DNA of 64,000 nt from Parapedobacter deserti (GTDB taxonomy: Bacteria; Bacteroidota; Bacteroidia; Sphingobacteriales; Sphingobacteriaceae): contig NZ_JBHRTA010000059.1 in NCBI RefSeq assembly GCF_042646065.1, positions 7,447 through 71,446 on the forward strand, written 5' to 3'. The notes below the pieces were generated by a model, which saw nothing but the letters and a program-made list of their open reading frames with translations, was not told the origin of the DNA and searched no databases. The translations under genes and the position numbers were made by a program. Shown here in pieces: positions 16,728 to 26,642 of the stretch. Position 1 is the first letter of the stretch; each line of letters opens with the position of its first letter.

Positions 16728-19172
16728 CTAAGGCATATTGATGCGACTTTTTTCCTCACTCTGGGTGTCTATACGGCGGGAGCCGTTTTTCATATTCCCA
16801 AAGTTGTAGGTGAAGGTAAGCCGCGCAACCCTTGTTTCATTTTTCTGATTAATGACGGCATGCAGGCCGCCAAAGCGTGTCCGCACGTCTTGCATGCGGG
16901 TATCAAATATATCACTCACCGATAGCTTGAGATTTGCTTTTTTGTTATAGAGTGATTTATTCAGCCCGGCGTCTATCGACCACTGTGCTCCGATACGATA
17001 GACACTATAAATCAACGAAGATTGGTAGTTGACCGAAGCCTCAGCAGTCAACGTAGCCAAAATGTTGACGGTATGGTTGTTCCGGACGCGCCATGCAAAC
17101 TGACCTTGCTTAAGAAGCTGTCCGTTCAGCGGTCCCTCAAACCCCATGTAAAAGCTATTTAGATTGGTGTTGGTATTCCAGAATTTCGCAATTTTCACCG
17201 GTACGTTCAGGTTGGCAAACCAGATTTCCTGTTTGGCAAGGTTATCGCGCGTCACCCACGTCTGCTTCGTTTCCGCATCTTGATTCATGGATTCAGCGAT
17301 AACATCGTTTGTACGGCTATAACCCGTGCTCAGGTGGTAGCGCTGCATCAACGTGTACGAAAAATCAACAGCATGGGTATATTCCGGTTTCAGGTATGGA
17401 TTGCCCTGTTCCGACGTGTATTGGTCAAGGAAATACTGGAACGGGTTAAGGTTGCCATAATTCGGCCTGTTGATGCGCTTGCTATAGGAAATCCCCGTTT
17501 GATGCTTGTCTGAAATGTTGTAGTTGACGAACACACTTGGGAAGAAATCGATATAATCACGTTGTATGCGGTTGGCCATCGTTACCGAGTTGCCATCAGA
17601 AACGGTATATTCACTGCGCAGGCCGGCTTGAACGCCCCACTTGCCCAGCTGCGTGCTGTAATTGACATAGGCAGCGGCCACCTGCTCTTCGTACAGAAAA
17701 TGGTTGGTGCGCCCCGCGTCGTTGAGCCAAGCGCCATTTTGTTGGTTTTCGAACCGCATGTCGTTGTCTGAGGCCACATTGCTATATTTCAAGCCTGTTT
17801 CCAGTTTGTGCCCTTTTCCGAAGGGGTGGGTATAATCCACTTTAGCCACGCGGATATCGATGATGGTGGGCATGTCGCTCCGTGAAAGCAGCGGCTCACC
17901 TTTCAGTGCGCCGGAAGGCAGGTAAAAGGTGTTGTTGTAGTTAGCGGTATTATGGTTCGAAAACCGGGATACGTCTACGTCGGCCACCAGTTTTCTCCCG
18001 TTGCTGTCGATGGTAAACTGATTGCTGAGGTTGACGGCGAAGCTCCCATGGTTGCCATCGAAAATGGACGAGGTGGTCAGGCTCGAGTCGGGCGAAGCGA
18101 TAGCCCGTCCAATCAGTGTATTGCTTGAATTGTCGTTGTCGTTGCCGCTGGCGTATCCGCTCAGCATCACACCCAGCACATTCCGGTCGGACGTGCTGTA
18201 ATCCACGCCGGCCCGGTAATTATGGCTGCGGTTTCTCCTATCGAAATTCGTATGTTGCTGGAAGTCCGTATGGTCGGCGCCCTGCACAATGGACCGGAAA
18301 ATATCGATGTCATTTCCGCCGCGGTTGTCCATGTAACTGTAGTTTCCGAACGCATTGATGCGCCCGACCTTATGGTTGAGGTTTACGGAAGTATTGGCCT
18401 TATGGCCCACGCCATAACCGGTGCCCATTGTTAACGTACCGTTGGTGCCGGCCATCCGGTTTTTCTTGAGTACGATATTGATCATACCGGCCGTGCCAGC
18501 GGCATCGTATTTGGAAGAGGGGGTGGTGATCAGCTCGATTGATTTGATGGAATTTCCGTCTGTGCTGCGCAGCAAGTTGGCCAGTTGTTCGGCTGACAGG
18601 TAGGTTTGTTTGCCGTCTATCATTACCGTGACCCCCTGTTTGCCCATGAGGCTGATGTTATCGTCCTTATCCACGGTGACACCCGGCGAACGCTCCAGGA
18701 TATCCATGGCCGTGTTGCCAGCAGCCAGGGTAGAATTTTCGACATTTACGACCAGCATGTCCGGCTTACGTTCTACCAGCGGGCGCTGCGGCGCTGTCAC
18801 TGCCACTTCAGCCAGTACGGTATTCGCATTCCGCAGCATCAGGGTGCCCAGGTCTTTCGGTGTGCTTTCTGACGCTGTGATCCGCACCACGGCGCTCGTC
18901 GCATCCTGATGGCCAACCAGCACAGCTGACACGAAGTAGCTACCCTGCGGTACATTGGCAAACGTAAACCTGCCTTCGCCGTCGGCGAAGGCCGTCTTCG
19001 CCACGGATGAGTCCCGTGCGTCCAAGAGGTGCACGGTAGCTAAATCGAGCGGCTTGTTCTGTTCATCCACCACCTTACCGGTAATCGCGCCCTCCTGCGC
19101 ATACGCCGTAGCGCCCCACAGCGTGCCCAGCGCAATTAATAAAGATGTATAAAGAGATTTCATATTTGGCAT
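16728..19172 (-). CDS. Outer-membrane beta-barrel / TonB-dependent receptor family protein
   Basis: The 814-residue precursor has a signal peptide (ATAYAQ, near residue 26; the second ATG, residue 4, may be the true start), a CarboxypepD_reg domain (about 27-115), a plug domain with DILERSPGVTVDKDDNISL, GVTVMIDGKQTYL and SIELITTPSSKYDAAGTAGMINIVLKK, and a large barrel to the C-terminus. This matches the OMP_b-brl_3 receptors common in Bacteroidota. No partner lipoprotein gene lies next to it and the substrate is unknown. It is isolated between a terminator hairpin and a 190-base gap. Confidence 0.9.
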   Translation of the reverse strand: MPNMKSLYTSLLIALGTLWGATAYAQEGAITGKVVDEQNKPLDLATVHLLDARDSSVAKTAFADGEGRFTFANVPQGSYFVSAVLVGHQDATSAVVRITASESTPKDLGTLMLRNANTVLAEVAVTAPQRPLVERKPDMLVVNVENSTLAAGNTAMDILERSPGVTVDKDDNISLMGKQGVTVMIDGKQTYLSAEQLANLLRSTDGNSIKSIELITTPSSKYDAAGTAGMINIVLKKNRMAGTNGTLTMGTGYGVGHKANTSVNLNHKVGRINAFGNYSYMDNRGGNDIDIFRSIVQGADHTDFQQHTNFDRRNRSHNYRAGVDYSTSDRNVLGVMLSGYASGNDNDNSSNTLIGRAIASPDSSLTTSSIFDGNHGSFAVNLSNQFTIDSNGRKLVADVDVSRFSNHNTANYNNTFYLPSGALKGEPLLSRSDMPTIIDIRVAKVDYTHPFGKGHKLETGLKYSNVASDNDMRFENQQNGAWLNDAGRTNHFLYEEQVAAAYVNYSTQLGKWGVQAGLRSEYTVSDGNSVTMANRIQRDYIDFFPSVFVNYNISDKHQTGISYSKRINRPNYGNLNPFQYFLDQYTSEQGNPYLKPEYTHAVDFSYTLMQRYHLSTGYSRTNDVIAESMNQDAETKQTWVTRDNLAKQEIWFANLNVPVKIAKFWNTNTNLNSFYMGFEGPLNGQLLKQGQFAWRVRNNHTVNILATLTAEASVNYQSSLIYSVYRIGAQWSIDAGLNKSLYNKKANLKLSVSDIFDTRMQDVRTRFGGLHAVINQKNETRVARLTFTYNFGNMKNGSRRIDTQSEEKSRINMP

Positions 19173-19362
19173 GGGAATTACATGATCAAAAAGCCTTCAC
19201 TTTTTAACCCATTGTTAACCTATCCGTTATGTGTTCGTTTGTTTTAGCGCCTGCGGAGTTACCGCATGCCCACTGCGTTGCTTTTATATGTTGTCTGAGA
19301 TATGACGCTTACCGCGTTCAAAAGTTGCACGTACCGTAAAAAAATTTACTCACGCCCAACCA

Positions 19363-21033
19363 CTAATTCCCCCTGGGCGGCATGGCGGCCGTGTCGGCAA
19401 CCGTAGCGATGGTATCCACCTGGCCGTCCTCCGGCATGGTATCATCAGCTTCGGGGTTATCCTGCACCGGCGGGGCAATGGCACATTTCAAACCGGCCAC
19501 CGTCATGATCCACGCTGTTTTATCCGGCCTGTGCCCGTCCGCATGCTCGAAGTTCTCTTCGCATTGGTTAAATGGCAGGTCCGATATATGGCGCTGCAGA
19601 TCCCGGTCAATGAGCAGCCTTGCACCCACGGGAATATTGAGCGTAAGGTATAACCGCTGGTTGCGCATTAAATCCTGCTCGGCGATACCGAAGTGGCTGT
19701 CAAAAATCAGCCGGCCACCCTGCTGTTCGAATTGGTAGTCGATTTTGCCAGCGCGCTCCGCAGCACGTTCGTAGGTAGCACCATGAGCCGAATATGCAGC
19801 CACCAACGACGGACCCTGCGTTGAATCTACCCGGACAATGCGCATGCGCATGCGGCTCTGTGATTCCAGGATATTCCGATTTCGGATTACGGCGCGTCGC
19901 TTGATGCGCGACAAGCGCTCCGTCGAGTCGCTTTGAAGCCGGATGACCGTCAGATCATTTTTTGACAGGTGATAAACGGGTTGCATTTCCAGTGGTATCT
20001 CTTCCACCACCGTGCTTTCCTCCCTGAAATCGCTGGCCGTACGCGCACCGTATACCGTGGTGAAGCCCACCGCAATCAACCAGACTGCCAATAATGTGAA
20101 TCCCGTATAGCGGCCCATCGCACTGCGGTTGAACAAGATGCGGATGATCAATGCGACCAACGCTATGAACGGAATGATGGCGACAACCAACGCGCTCACC
20201 AGCATCGGCGTCCGGAGCTGTGGCTCGATCACGTTGAGGGGGAACATGGCCAGTTCCGGGTCCGGCCCCAAGAAGCCAAAGGAGGCCACGATGCTGATGA
20301 CCAATACGATCAGGCCGCCACATAATCCGACGATGAAAAATACGCCGATGACTTTCGCAAGCAAGACGAACGCCTTTACCAGAAAGTTTCCTGCCGAGTT
20401 GAAGCCTCTTTTAAGCCCCTCCTCGGCGCCGGTAAAATTTGACCGGAGGCCCTCCATCTCCTCCTGAAAGCTGCGCTTGAAATTATGAAGGTTAGGCGTC
20501 TCTCCCCGCATAGCCATGCGGTCGGCGCGAGTGCGCGCAATTGGCATGACGATCCAGAGGATGATGTACAGCAGAAGGCCCGTGCCGCCAAAGATGAGTA
20601 GGAGCACAAGGATGAGCCGTATCCACCGGGCTTCAATACCAAAGTAGTGGCCCAAACCGCTGCACACACCTCCGAACACCTTGTCGTCCGGATCGCGCAT
20701 GAGCTTACGCTGCCCACTTACCGGTGGCATTTCGTACGCCGCATCGTCGTAGGCCTCCTGTTGTTCGCCGGTCTCAAAGTCGCTCACCCTGCCCATCTGT
20801 GCAATGACGTCGTTGACGTCCTGCATGGTGATCACTTCCTTTTTGCCCTGTACAATCCGTTCGTTGAACATTTCCGCGATCCGGTTTTCAATATCACCCA
20901 CGATCTCATGGCTGTCAGCGGTATGCCCGAAGTGTTTCTTCACATCGATCATGTATGAGCGGAGCACTTCATAGGCATCCTCTTCGATGTGAAACACGAT
21001 GCCGTTTATGTTAATGATGATTGTCCTGTTCAT
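19363..21033 (-). CDS. PspC-domain membrane protein
   Basis: The 556-residue protein has an N-terminal cytoplasmic region (residues 1-100), a PspC domain (about 110-165: KLMRDPDDKVFGGVCSGLGHYFGIE, followed by a membrane helix), three or four further membrane segments (about 215-335) and a C-terminal extracytoplasmic region that ends in a Pro/Asp-rich tail. PspC proteins respond to membrane stress in many phyla; in Bacteroidota they are frequently paired with a PadR regulator, as here (padR-like gene upstream, same strand). The partnership suggests that the regulator controls this gene. Confidence 0.88.
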   Translation of the reverse strand: MNRTIIININGIVFHIEEDAYEVLRSYMIDVKKHFGHTADSHEIVGDIENRIAEMFNERIVQGKKEVITMQDVNDVIAQMGRVSDFETGEQQEAYDDAAYEMPPVSGQRKLMRDPDDKVFGGVCSGLGHYFGIEARWIRLILVLLLIFGGTGLLLYIILWIVMPIARTRADRMAMRGETPNLHNFKRSFQEEMEGLRSNFTGAEEGLKRGFNSAGNFLVKAFVLLAKVIGVFFIVGLCGGLIVLVISIVASFGFLGPDPELAMFPLNVIEPQLRTPMLVSALVVAIIPFIALVALIIRILFNRSAMGRYTGFTLLAVWLIAVGFTTVYGARTASDFREESTVVEEIPLEMQPVYHLSKNDLTVIRLQSDSTERLSRIKRRAVIRNRNILESQSRMRMRIVRVDSTQGPSLVAAYSAHGATYERAAERAGKIDYQFEQQGGRLIFDSHFGIAEQDLMRNQRLYLTLNIPVGARLLIDRDLQRHISDLPFNQCEENFEHADGHRPDKTAWIMTVAGLKCAIAPPVQDNPEADDTMPEDGQVDTIATVADTAAMPPRGN

Positions 21034-21060
21034 GTCTTGTGGTTTTTTTTATTCGTTTGT

Positions 21061-21122
21061 CTGATGTCTATTGTCTATTGTCTGTTGTCCCCCGTCTGCC
21101 GTCTATTGTCTATTGTCTGTCA
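21061..21122. repeat. Short degenerate repeat of TCTATTGTC / TCTGTTGTC units
   Basis: Two copies of TCTATTGTCTATTGTCTG (21067-21084 and 21102-21119) flank variant units such as GTCTGCCG. The block spans the end of the padR frame and the gap to the PspC gene. On the minus strand it reads as GACAATAGACAATAG and extends the open frame with T-D-N-R-Q-like residues. Confidence 0.6.
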
Positions 21123-21483
21123 TGTCTGGTCTGGTGGTTGATGCGTCCGGCCTCGCGCGCCCTTCCATAGACGTCTGCACTGCAAAAACCAGCTCCTCCC
21201 ATGTGCTGTCCAACCGATTAAGCACTTCCAAGCCGGCCGGCGTTATCTGGTAATACTTACGTGGTGGACCCGACGTCGATTCCTTCCAACTATAACTCAA
21301 CAGTCCATTGTTCTTGAGCCGGGTAAGTAAAGGATATAAAGTACCCTCTACCACCAACAGACGTGCTTTTTTCAGCTCGCCGATGATGTCTGAGGCATAT
21401 ATCTCGCCCCGCGAGATGATAGAAAGGATACAGTATTCCAATATCCCCTTCCTCATTTGGGTTTGCGTGTTATCTACTATCAT
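21103..21483 (-). CDS. PadR-family transcriptional regulator
   Basis: Starting at the ATG at 21483, the protein has 126 residues and a winged-helix DNA-binding domain (ILEYCILSIISRGEIYASDII, VVEGTLYPLLTRLKNNGLL, SGPPRKYYQITPAG) and a short C-terminal helix for dimerisation. The longer upstream frame is not used because it crosses the promoter. The last dozen residues come from the low-complexity repeat region. PadR proteins are repressors whose operators are short palindromes; one such palindrome lies over the promoter of this gene. It is followed by the PspC gene, 69 bases away. Confidence 0.9.
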   Translation of the reverse strand: MIVDNTQTQMRKGILEYCILSIISRGEIYASDIIGELKKARLLVVEGTLYPLLTRLKNNGLLSYSWKESTSGPPRKYYQITPAGLEVLNRLDSTWEELVFAVQTSMEGRARPDASTTRPDMTDNRQ

Positions 21484-21487
21484 AATA

Positions 21488-21519
21488 CAAAGATATATGT
21501 TTTGGTTTGTACTATGCAA
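21488..21519 (-). promoter_or_regulatory. padR promoter
   Basis: On the minus strand TTG (21519-21517) and TATCTTTG (21495-21488) are separated by 21 bases and end four bases before the padR start codon. Confidence 0.5.
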
Positions 21520-21528
21520 TACATAGTA
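21510..21528. promoter_or_regulatory. Palindromic PadR-operator candidate
   Basis: TACTATGCAATACATAGTA has 7-bp perfect arms around a 5-bp centre and overlaps the -33 element of the padR promoter, as expected for an autoregulatory repressor site. Confidence 0.5.
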
Positions 21529-21593
21529 GTGTATAAAATCATAATGCACTGGTTTTCAGCAATAAAAAATTTAATAGATCGGTTAGCTACATC

Positions 21594-21623
21594 AAAAAAG
21601 CCGCCTCAGCAGGGTGAGGCGGC
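21594..21623 (-). terminator. Rho-independent terminator of the SusC/SusD operon
   Basis: On the minus strand GCCGCCTCA pairs with TGAGGCGGC (9 bp, 6-base loop) and is followed by six T residues. It lies 40 bases after the SusD stop. Confidence 0.85.
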
Positions 21624-21662
21624 TTGTATGTCGGCCTTGTTGCGTGCTCGTTAACGCCGTAT

Positions 21663-23213
21663 TCAGTAGCCCGGATTTTGGGTGAGGTTGGGGTTCACCG
21701 CTATTTGCTGGCTTGGAATCGGGTACACCAATGTATGCGGCCCGGGGTCGGCAGGCTTTTCCTGCCAGGGGTCAAGAAACTTTCCGAAACGTATCAGGTC
21801 TTGCCTTCTCCAGCCCTCCCAGTACAGCTCGCGTCCGCGCTCATCGATCAGGTCGTCCAAGGTCAGCTCAGCCAGGGATGATGCGCCGCGGTTGAATCGT
21901 ATGCTGTTTACGAGTGCCAGCGCTTGTGCCGGAGTGCCTGTTCCGCCGCGCAAGATTGCTTCCGCTTGCATCAACAGCACATCGGCGTACCGGAATACCA
22001 CCCAATCGTTGTTGCGCTGCCCCGACGGCACACTGTAATCAAATGCATATTTCATCACGCGGATCCCGGCAGTTTCCAGGGTACTGCCCGAAGTGCGGAG
22101 GGTTACCCCTGGCGTAAACACCAGTGGTTGGCTAGACGGGTTTCTGGCCATCAGCGGCTGGTCGGTTTCCAAGTTATACTGCTGTCCAACCAGGAAGCCG
22201 ACGTTTCTCCGGCGGCCGGGGTTGTCCATGGTATCGGCAGGGTATTCATAGTAGATTCCCAGCCGTTCGTCGCCCTCATCGTACAAGTCATAAAAATCGG
22301 AAAGCGTGCACCAGCCATTCCACCCGCCCGGCACCATGTTGTAGTGGGCCACGGTGTTCCATGTCCGATCTACCGGACCGCCCCTCACGCCGAATTCGTT
22401 ATACAGCGTAAAGATATTTTCTGTGGAGATCGCATCGTTATTGGGCGCGAAATTGTCGAAATATCTGCCTGATGGGGAAATTTGATAGCGATTGCTTGCC
22501 GTGATTTCGCCCGCCAACGAGATTACCCGGTTCATGTCGGCTGCGTCAAACACCGGGTTTTCGCGGTTCAGGAACACGCCTTTATTCAGATGAAGCTTCA
22601 TGAGCAGTACCTTCGCCGCATGCTGGTTGGCCACATAGGCCGCGCCGCTATCGGGCAGGTCGTTCATGATCGCCTCCAATTCACTGACGATAAATTCAAT
22701 GGCCTCCTGCGCTTGCAGGGTAACCGGCGGCTCGCGGAAGTCATTCAGGTTCTCTCGGAAGGGCACTATGCCCCAAAGGTTCAGCACATCGTACATACTC
22801 AGTGCGCGGAGAAAGCGTGCTTCGGCGGCCTGACGCGCCGAGGGGTTGCTCCGCAGCACGTTGGATGCCTGGAACTGGGCCGTCAGCAAGTCTCTGAACG
22901 TATTATTCATGAATGAGTTATCGGGATTCCACGTATGCTGGTGGATAGCCCTGTAAATTCCATTGTCGTCCCAGTCGCCGCCCCGGGTAGGAGCCATGGC
23001 CGCGTCGGATGAAATCTCTTCAAGTACCCAACGCTGATCCTGGTGGTATGGCGTATTAAGTGCGGTATACGCACCGATCAACAAATCAGCAGCATTCACG
23101 TTTGTCACCCCTTGCTCCAGTTCACTCCGGAGCTGTTCATCCAGATCGGTACAAGAAAATGACAGTCCCATCACTACCATTAACACCACACGATATATTC
23201 TTAATGTCTTCAT
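21663..23213 (-). CDS. SusD/RagB-family surface lipoprotein
   Basis: The 516-residue lipoprotein has a signal peptide with lipobox MGLSFSCTD (Cys near residue 21) and the helical TPR-like SusD fold: LIGAYTALNTPYHQDQRW, ARFLRALSMYDVLNLWGIVPF, and the C-terminal ELYWEGWRRQDLIRFGKF and PIPSQQIAVNPNLTQNPGY segments that define the family. It sits on the cell surface as the lid of the SusC transporter encoded just upstream (12-base gap). No glycosidase, peptidase or anti-sigma gene is adjacent, so the imported nutrient is not known. Confidence 0.95.
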   Translation of the reverse strand: MKTLRIYRVVLMVVMGLSFSCTDLDEQLRSELEQGVTNVNAADLLIGAYTALNTPYHQDQRWVLEEISSDAAMAPTRGGDWDDNGIYRAIHQHTWNPDNSFMNNTFRDLLTAQFQASNVLRSNPSARQAAEARFLRALSMYDVLNLWGIVPFRENLNDFREPPVTLQAQEAIEFIVSELEAIMNDLPDSGAAYVANQHAAKVLLMKLHLNKGVFLNRENPVFDAADMNRVISLAGEITASNRYQISPSGRYFDNFAPNNDAISTENIFTLYNEFGVRGGPVDRTWNTVAHYNMVPGGWNGWCTLSDFYDLYDEGDERLGIYYEYPADTMDNPGRRRNVGFLVGQQYNLETDQPLMARNPSSQPLVFTPGVTLRTSGSTLETAGIRVMKYAFDYSVPSGQRNNDWVVFRYADVLLMQAEAILRGGTGTPAQALALVNSIRFNRGASSLAELTLDDLIDERGRELYWEGWRRQDLIRFGKFLDPWQEKPADPGPHTLVYPIPSQQIAVNPNLTQNPGY

Positions 23214-23225
23214 GATTCCTGCATT

Positions 23226-26200
23226 TTATAATGAAAAGTTAAGGCCCAAAAGAAACGTCCTCGCCGGCGGATACGGGAGGTATTCGATGCCGAGTGAAGG
23301 TATATCGTCGGTCGATCCGTCGGTATTCACTTCAGGGTCAAATCCATTATACCCCTTAAAAACCAGCAGGTTCTGACCAGTGAGCGATACGTTCAGGTTC
23401 CGGATACCTCTGCCGATGTTGCCTACGTTGTAGCTTAGCGTCAGGTTGGACAACTTCAGGAAATCGCCTTTTTCCAGGTATCGGGTAGACGGCGCCGCCG
23501 AGTTGGACGTCGATTCGCCTGCCTCCCTGTCAAAGACGGTTTTTGCGATGTTCCGGTTGGACATGTTATTCACTCCAAGAACGGTCGCCATCGTGTTATT
23601 GAACAGGTAGTGACCAAACGCGCCATGCGTGTTGATGGTGGCCGTAAACCGCTTATACGTCACATCCGTGGAAATCCCCAGCAGGTATTTCGGATTGGGG
23701 CTACCGACATAAAACTTGTTCAGCGCAGGATCTATCGACGTACTTACCGTGCCGTCGAGCCCCCGGTACATACTCATGCCTGTTGTGGGGTCGATGCCTT
23801 CAAACTGCGCCAGGTACCACACATTGAGCGGCTGACCACTTACCATCCGTTGGCCCAACACTCCTGAAAAACCTTGCCCGCGCAGGGCAGCCGTTTCATA
23901 ATAGCCCAGAAGACCGCTTACCCTGTTCTCCAGGTAAGTGGCATTGGCAGACAGGTTCCAATTCCAATTTTCGTTCCCGACGATGTTGCCTGTCAGGGCC
24001 AGTTCCACGCCTTCATTGATGATCTCGCCATCGAGGTTCACCCAGATCCGGCCAGCTGGTGCCGGCTGGGCGAGTGTCTGCTCAAACAGTGCGTCGGTGG
24101 TCATCTTACGGAAGTAATCCACGGAGCCAGAGAGTCTGTTTTGGAAGAAAGCGAAGTCGATACCCGCATTGATGGTAGCCGAGCTCTCCCACCTCAAATC
24201 AGGATTGCCGAAGTTGGCCTGCCTGATGGCTTGTGCTTCAAAGACATAGCGATTCCTCGAAGCTCCCGACGGGAACTCCTGATTCCCGGTCTTGCCCCAT
24301 CCCAGCCGCAGCTTGAGGAGGTCGAACAACTCATTATCTCCATAAACGCTTCATTGGAGATGTTCCATGCAAACGCCAGCGAAGGGAAGTTGGCGTACTT
24401 GTTGTTTTCGCCGAATTTTGTGGACCCATCGCGCCGGACGGTACCGGTAAAGATATACCGGTCTGCATAATTAAGGGATGCGCGGGCAAAGAACGATTGC
24501 AGTTCATTGGTCGGGCTCCGGTACGAATCAATCATCCGGTTACTGGCTATGGAATAGTCGAGGTAGTCGTAATAGTCCAGATCGCCCAGTTCGGAAAAGC
24601 CACTGCCGCTTTGTGAGTTCCACCGTGTGTCAAAGCTCAAATATTCATAGCCTACCACCGTATTGAGGTTTAATGATGTGGCGATCTCCCTATTGAATGA
24701 CAACGTATGCGTCAACTGATGATTAGTTTCCGAATCGTTCCCGATGAACGCGGAGCCGTTGTTGGCGTTACTCGGATTAATCATTCCGGCGATAAACCGG
24801 CCTGTCCTCCGGCCCGTCTGACGTGTCAGGCTGTACATCAGCCTGTATTCGAGGTAATCCGTTATTTCATAGGAAGGTGAAATGCTGGTCAGGATGGTGT
24901 TGACCACCGCCCGATCCTTGTAAGCGGTCAGGGAAGTCACCGGATTGATGAGTGAAGGCGACTGGTAAGCCCGCTCGCCTTCTTCATTCCACAACGGCAA
25001 GGTGGGGTTCCATTGCAGCGCCTGCGAAATCACATTTCCTTCAAATCCCACGCCCACGTTAATAGGTGCGATGTTCTCATCGGTCTGCGTGGCCAAAATA
25101 TTGAAGTCCAGACCCAGCTTTTTGCTTTCCAAAAAACGGAAATTGCTGCTCAAACTGACCGTGTACTTCTTCAGGCGGGAGGTTTCGACGATTCCGTTCT
25201 GATCAAGGTAGCCACCGGAAATCCGGTACCGAGCATCTTCGGAGCCACCGGAAATGTCCATGGCATAATTCTGCGTAGCCGCTGTCCGGGTAATGGCATC
25301 AAATGCATCGACGCTGCCGCCAAAATCCGCATTGACATCATCGGGTGCATAAAATTGAACTGCCTGCCTGAATTCATCTGCGGTCAGCACTTCCGGCTTT
25401 TTCAGCAAGCTGGAAATGCCCGTGGAAGCCATCACATTCAGTGTCGGCGCGCCCGATTGGCCACGCTTGGTGGTGATGAGTACCACGCCATTGGCACCCC
25501 GGGAGCCGTATATCGCCGTAGCAGACGCATCTTTGAGGATGTCCATACTGGCAATATCATTGGGGTTAAGGTAGTTGAGCGGATTTCCGCTATCCGAACC
25601 ATACCCTCCCTGGCCGCCGGGGCGGGCCGATGTGCCCGAGAGGGGGACACCGTCTACCACAAATAATGGATTATTACCAGCTCGGATAGAGGAGTTGCCA
25701 CGGATCCGCACAGTGGTCGACCCACCCGGCTGCCCTGTATTGTTGATCATCATTACGCCCGCGGTCCGGCCCTGTATCAGCTGGTCCGGGGCCACGATAA
25801 CACCTCTGTTGAAGTCCTTTGCCTGCACGGACGCGACTGACCCGGTCAGGTCCCGTTTCCGTGCCGTACCATAGCCGATGACCACCACCTCATCCAGGCT
25901 TTCACCGCCTGATACCAAATTGAACTCAACCAGCTGCTCAGCGCTTGCTAACGTCACCTGGCGCTCAGCGGTCTGGTATCCAATGAACGATACGGACAGG
26001 GTGTATGTTCCGTAAGAAACGTTCGTAAACGAATAGAGACCCTCCGCATTGGTACCCGCCTGCCTGTTAAGCTCTTTGATTACCACGGAAGCCCCGCCAA
26101 GGGGATCGCCGTTTTCGTCTACAACTCTCCCTTGAATACCGCCCGTTTGGGCGTGTGCAATAGCCGGACACAAAAACGCCAGCCATAGCAGGGTCATGCC

Positions 26201-26239
26201 GACACCCGATTGTCGAATAATTAATGGAAATCTGCTCAT
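23226..26239 (-). pseudogene. SusC/RagA-family TonB-dependent transporter, interrupted by a frameshift
   Basis: Two overlapping frames encode one SusC. The first (26239 down to 24194) has the signal peptide (AIAHAQ), CarboxypepD_reg domain (GIQGRVVDENGDPLGGASV), TonB-plug with VVVIGYGTARKRDLTGSV, and half of the barrel. The second (ending at 23226) continues with NELFDLLKLRLGWGKTG to the C-terminal barrel strand LGLNFSL. The join is at 24337/24338, where the minus strand reads ATGGAGATAATGAG; one additional G would give the expected M-E-D-N-E-L-F. The combined length, about 1004 residues, is normal. Either a recent inactivating deletion or a sequencing error is possible; the SusD partner is intact. 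Confidence 0.9.
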
Positions 26240-26257
26240 AATTTATTGTGTGTTTTG

Positions 26258-26308
26258 TTTAACTAATTGGCTCATTTAACTAAGTGGCTTATTTAACTAA
26301 TTGGCCTA
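26258..26308. repeat. Three tandem 17-bp repeats upstream of susC
   Basis: The units are TTTAACTAATTGGCTCA (26258-26274), TTTAACTAAGTGGCTTA (26275-26291) and TTTAACTAATTGGCCTA (26292-26308), with no spacer. They occupy 19-69 bases before the SusC start codon, where no TAnnTTTG motif is seen. Confidence 0.85.
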
Positions 26309-26433
26309 GCACACTGGTATTGTTTATCATTCATAATTGGAATAGGCTACGTGAGCACGTGGCGCTCCCATAGCATATACACGAAACAACTGAAGTGAAG
26401 TATTGTTTTGGAAAGGTAAATTTCAAAGGTGGG

Positions 26434-26625
26434 TCATTTCCGCTTTCTGAGCAAGTAACGCCGGTACCGATGCAGTACAAACATTGCCAACCCCATCGAA
26501 ACCGCACAAGTAATTAGCGGATGTCCTTGAGGCAATACCAGTAGACAGATGATACCGAACACCACGACAAAAAGATATAAATAGCTGAAAAAAGGATGGA
26601 GTATGATCTGTTGCAACTTATTCAT
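26434..26625 (-). CDS. Small membrane protein of unknown function
   Basis: 63 residues with two membrane segments (FSYLYLFVVVFGIICLLVL, about 13-31, and LITCAVSMGLAMFVLHRY, about 37-54) and a strongly basic C-terminus (RRYLLRKRK). It follows gldH on the same strand with a 17-base gap, so it may be the last gene of the holB-ricT-gldH operon. No family is recognised. Confidence 0.6.
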   Translation of the reverse strand: MNKLQQIILHPFFSYLYLFVVVFGIICLLVLPQGHPLITCAVSMGLAMFVLHRYRRYLLRKRK

Positions 26626-26642
26626 GGCATATGCGTTTGTTA

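Noticed and set aside
21484..21549. Longer PadR start at 21549
   Set aside because: It would include the promoter and the palindrome; residues before MIVDNTQ are unlike the family.
24194..24340. Programmed ribosomal frameshift in SusC
   Set aside because: There is no slippery heptamer or obvious downstream structure; a missing base is simpler.
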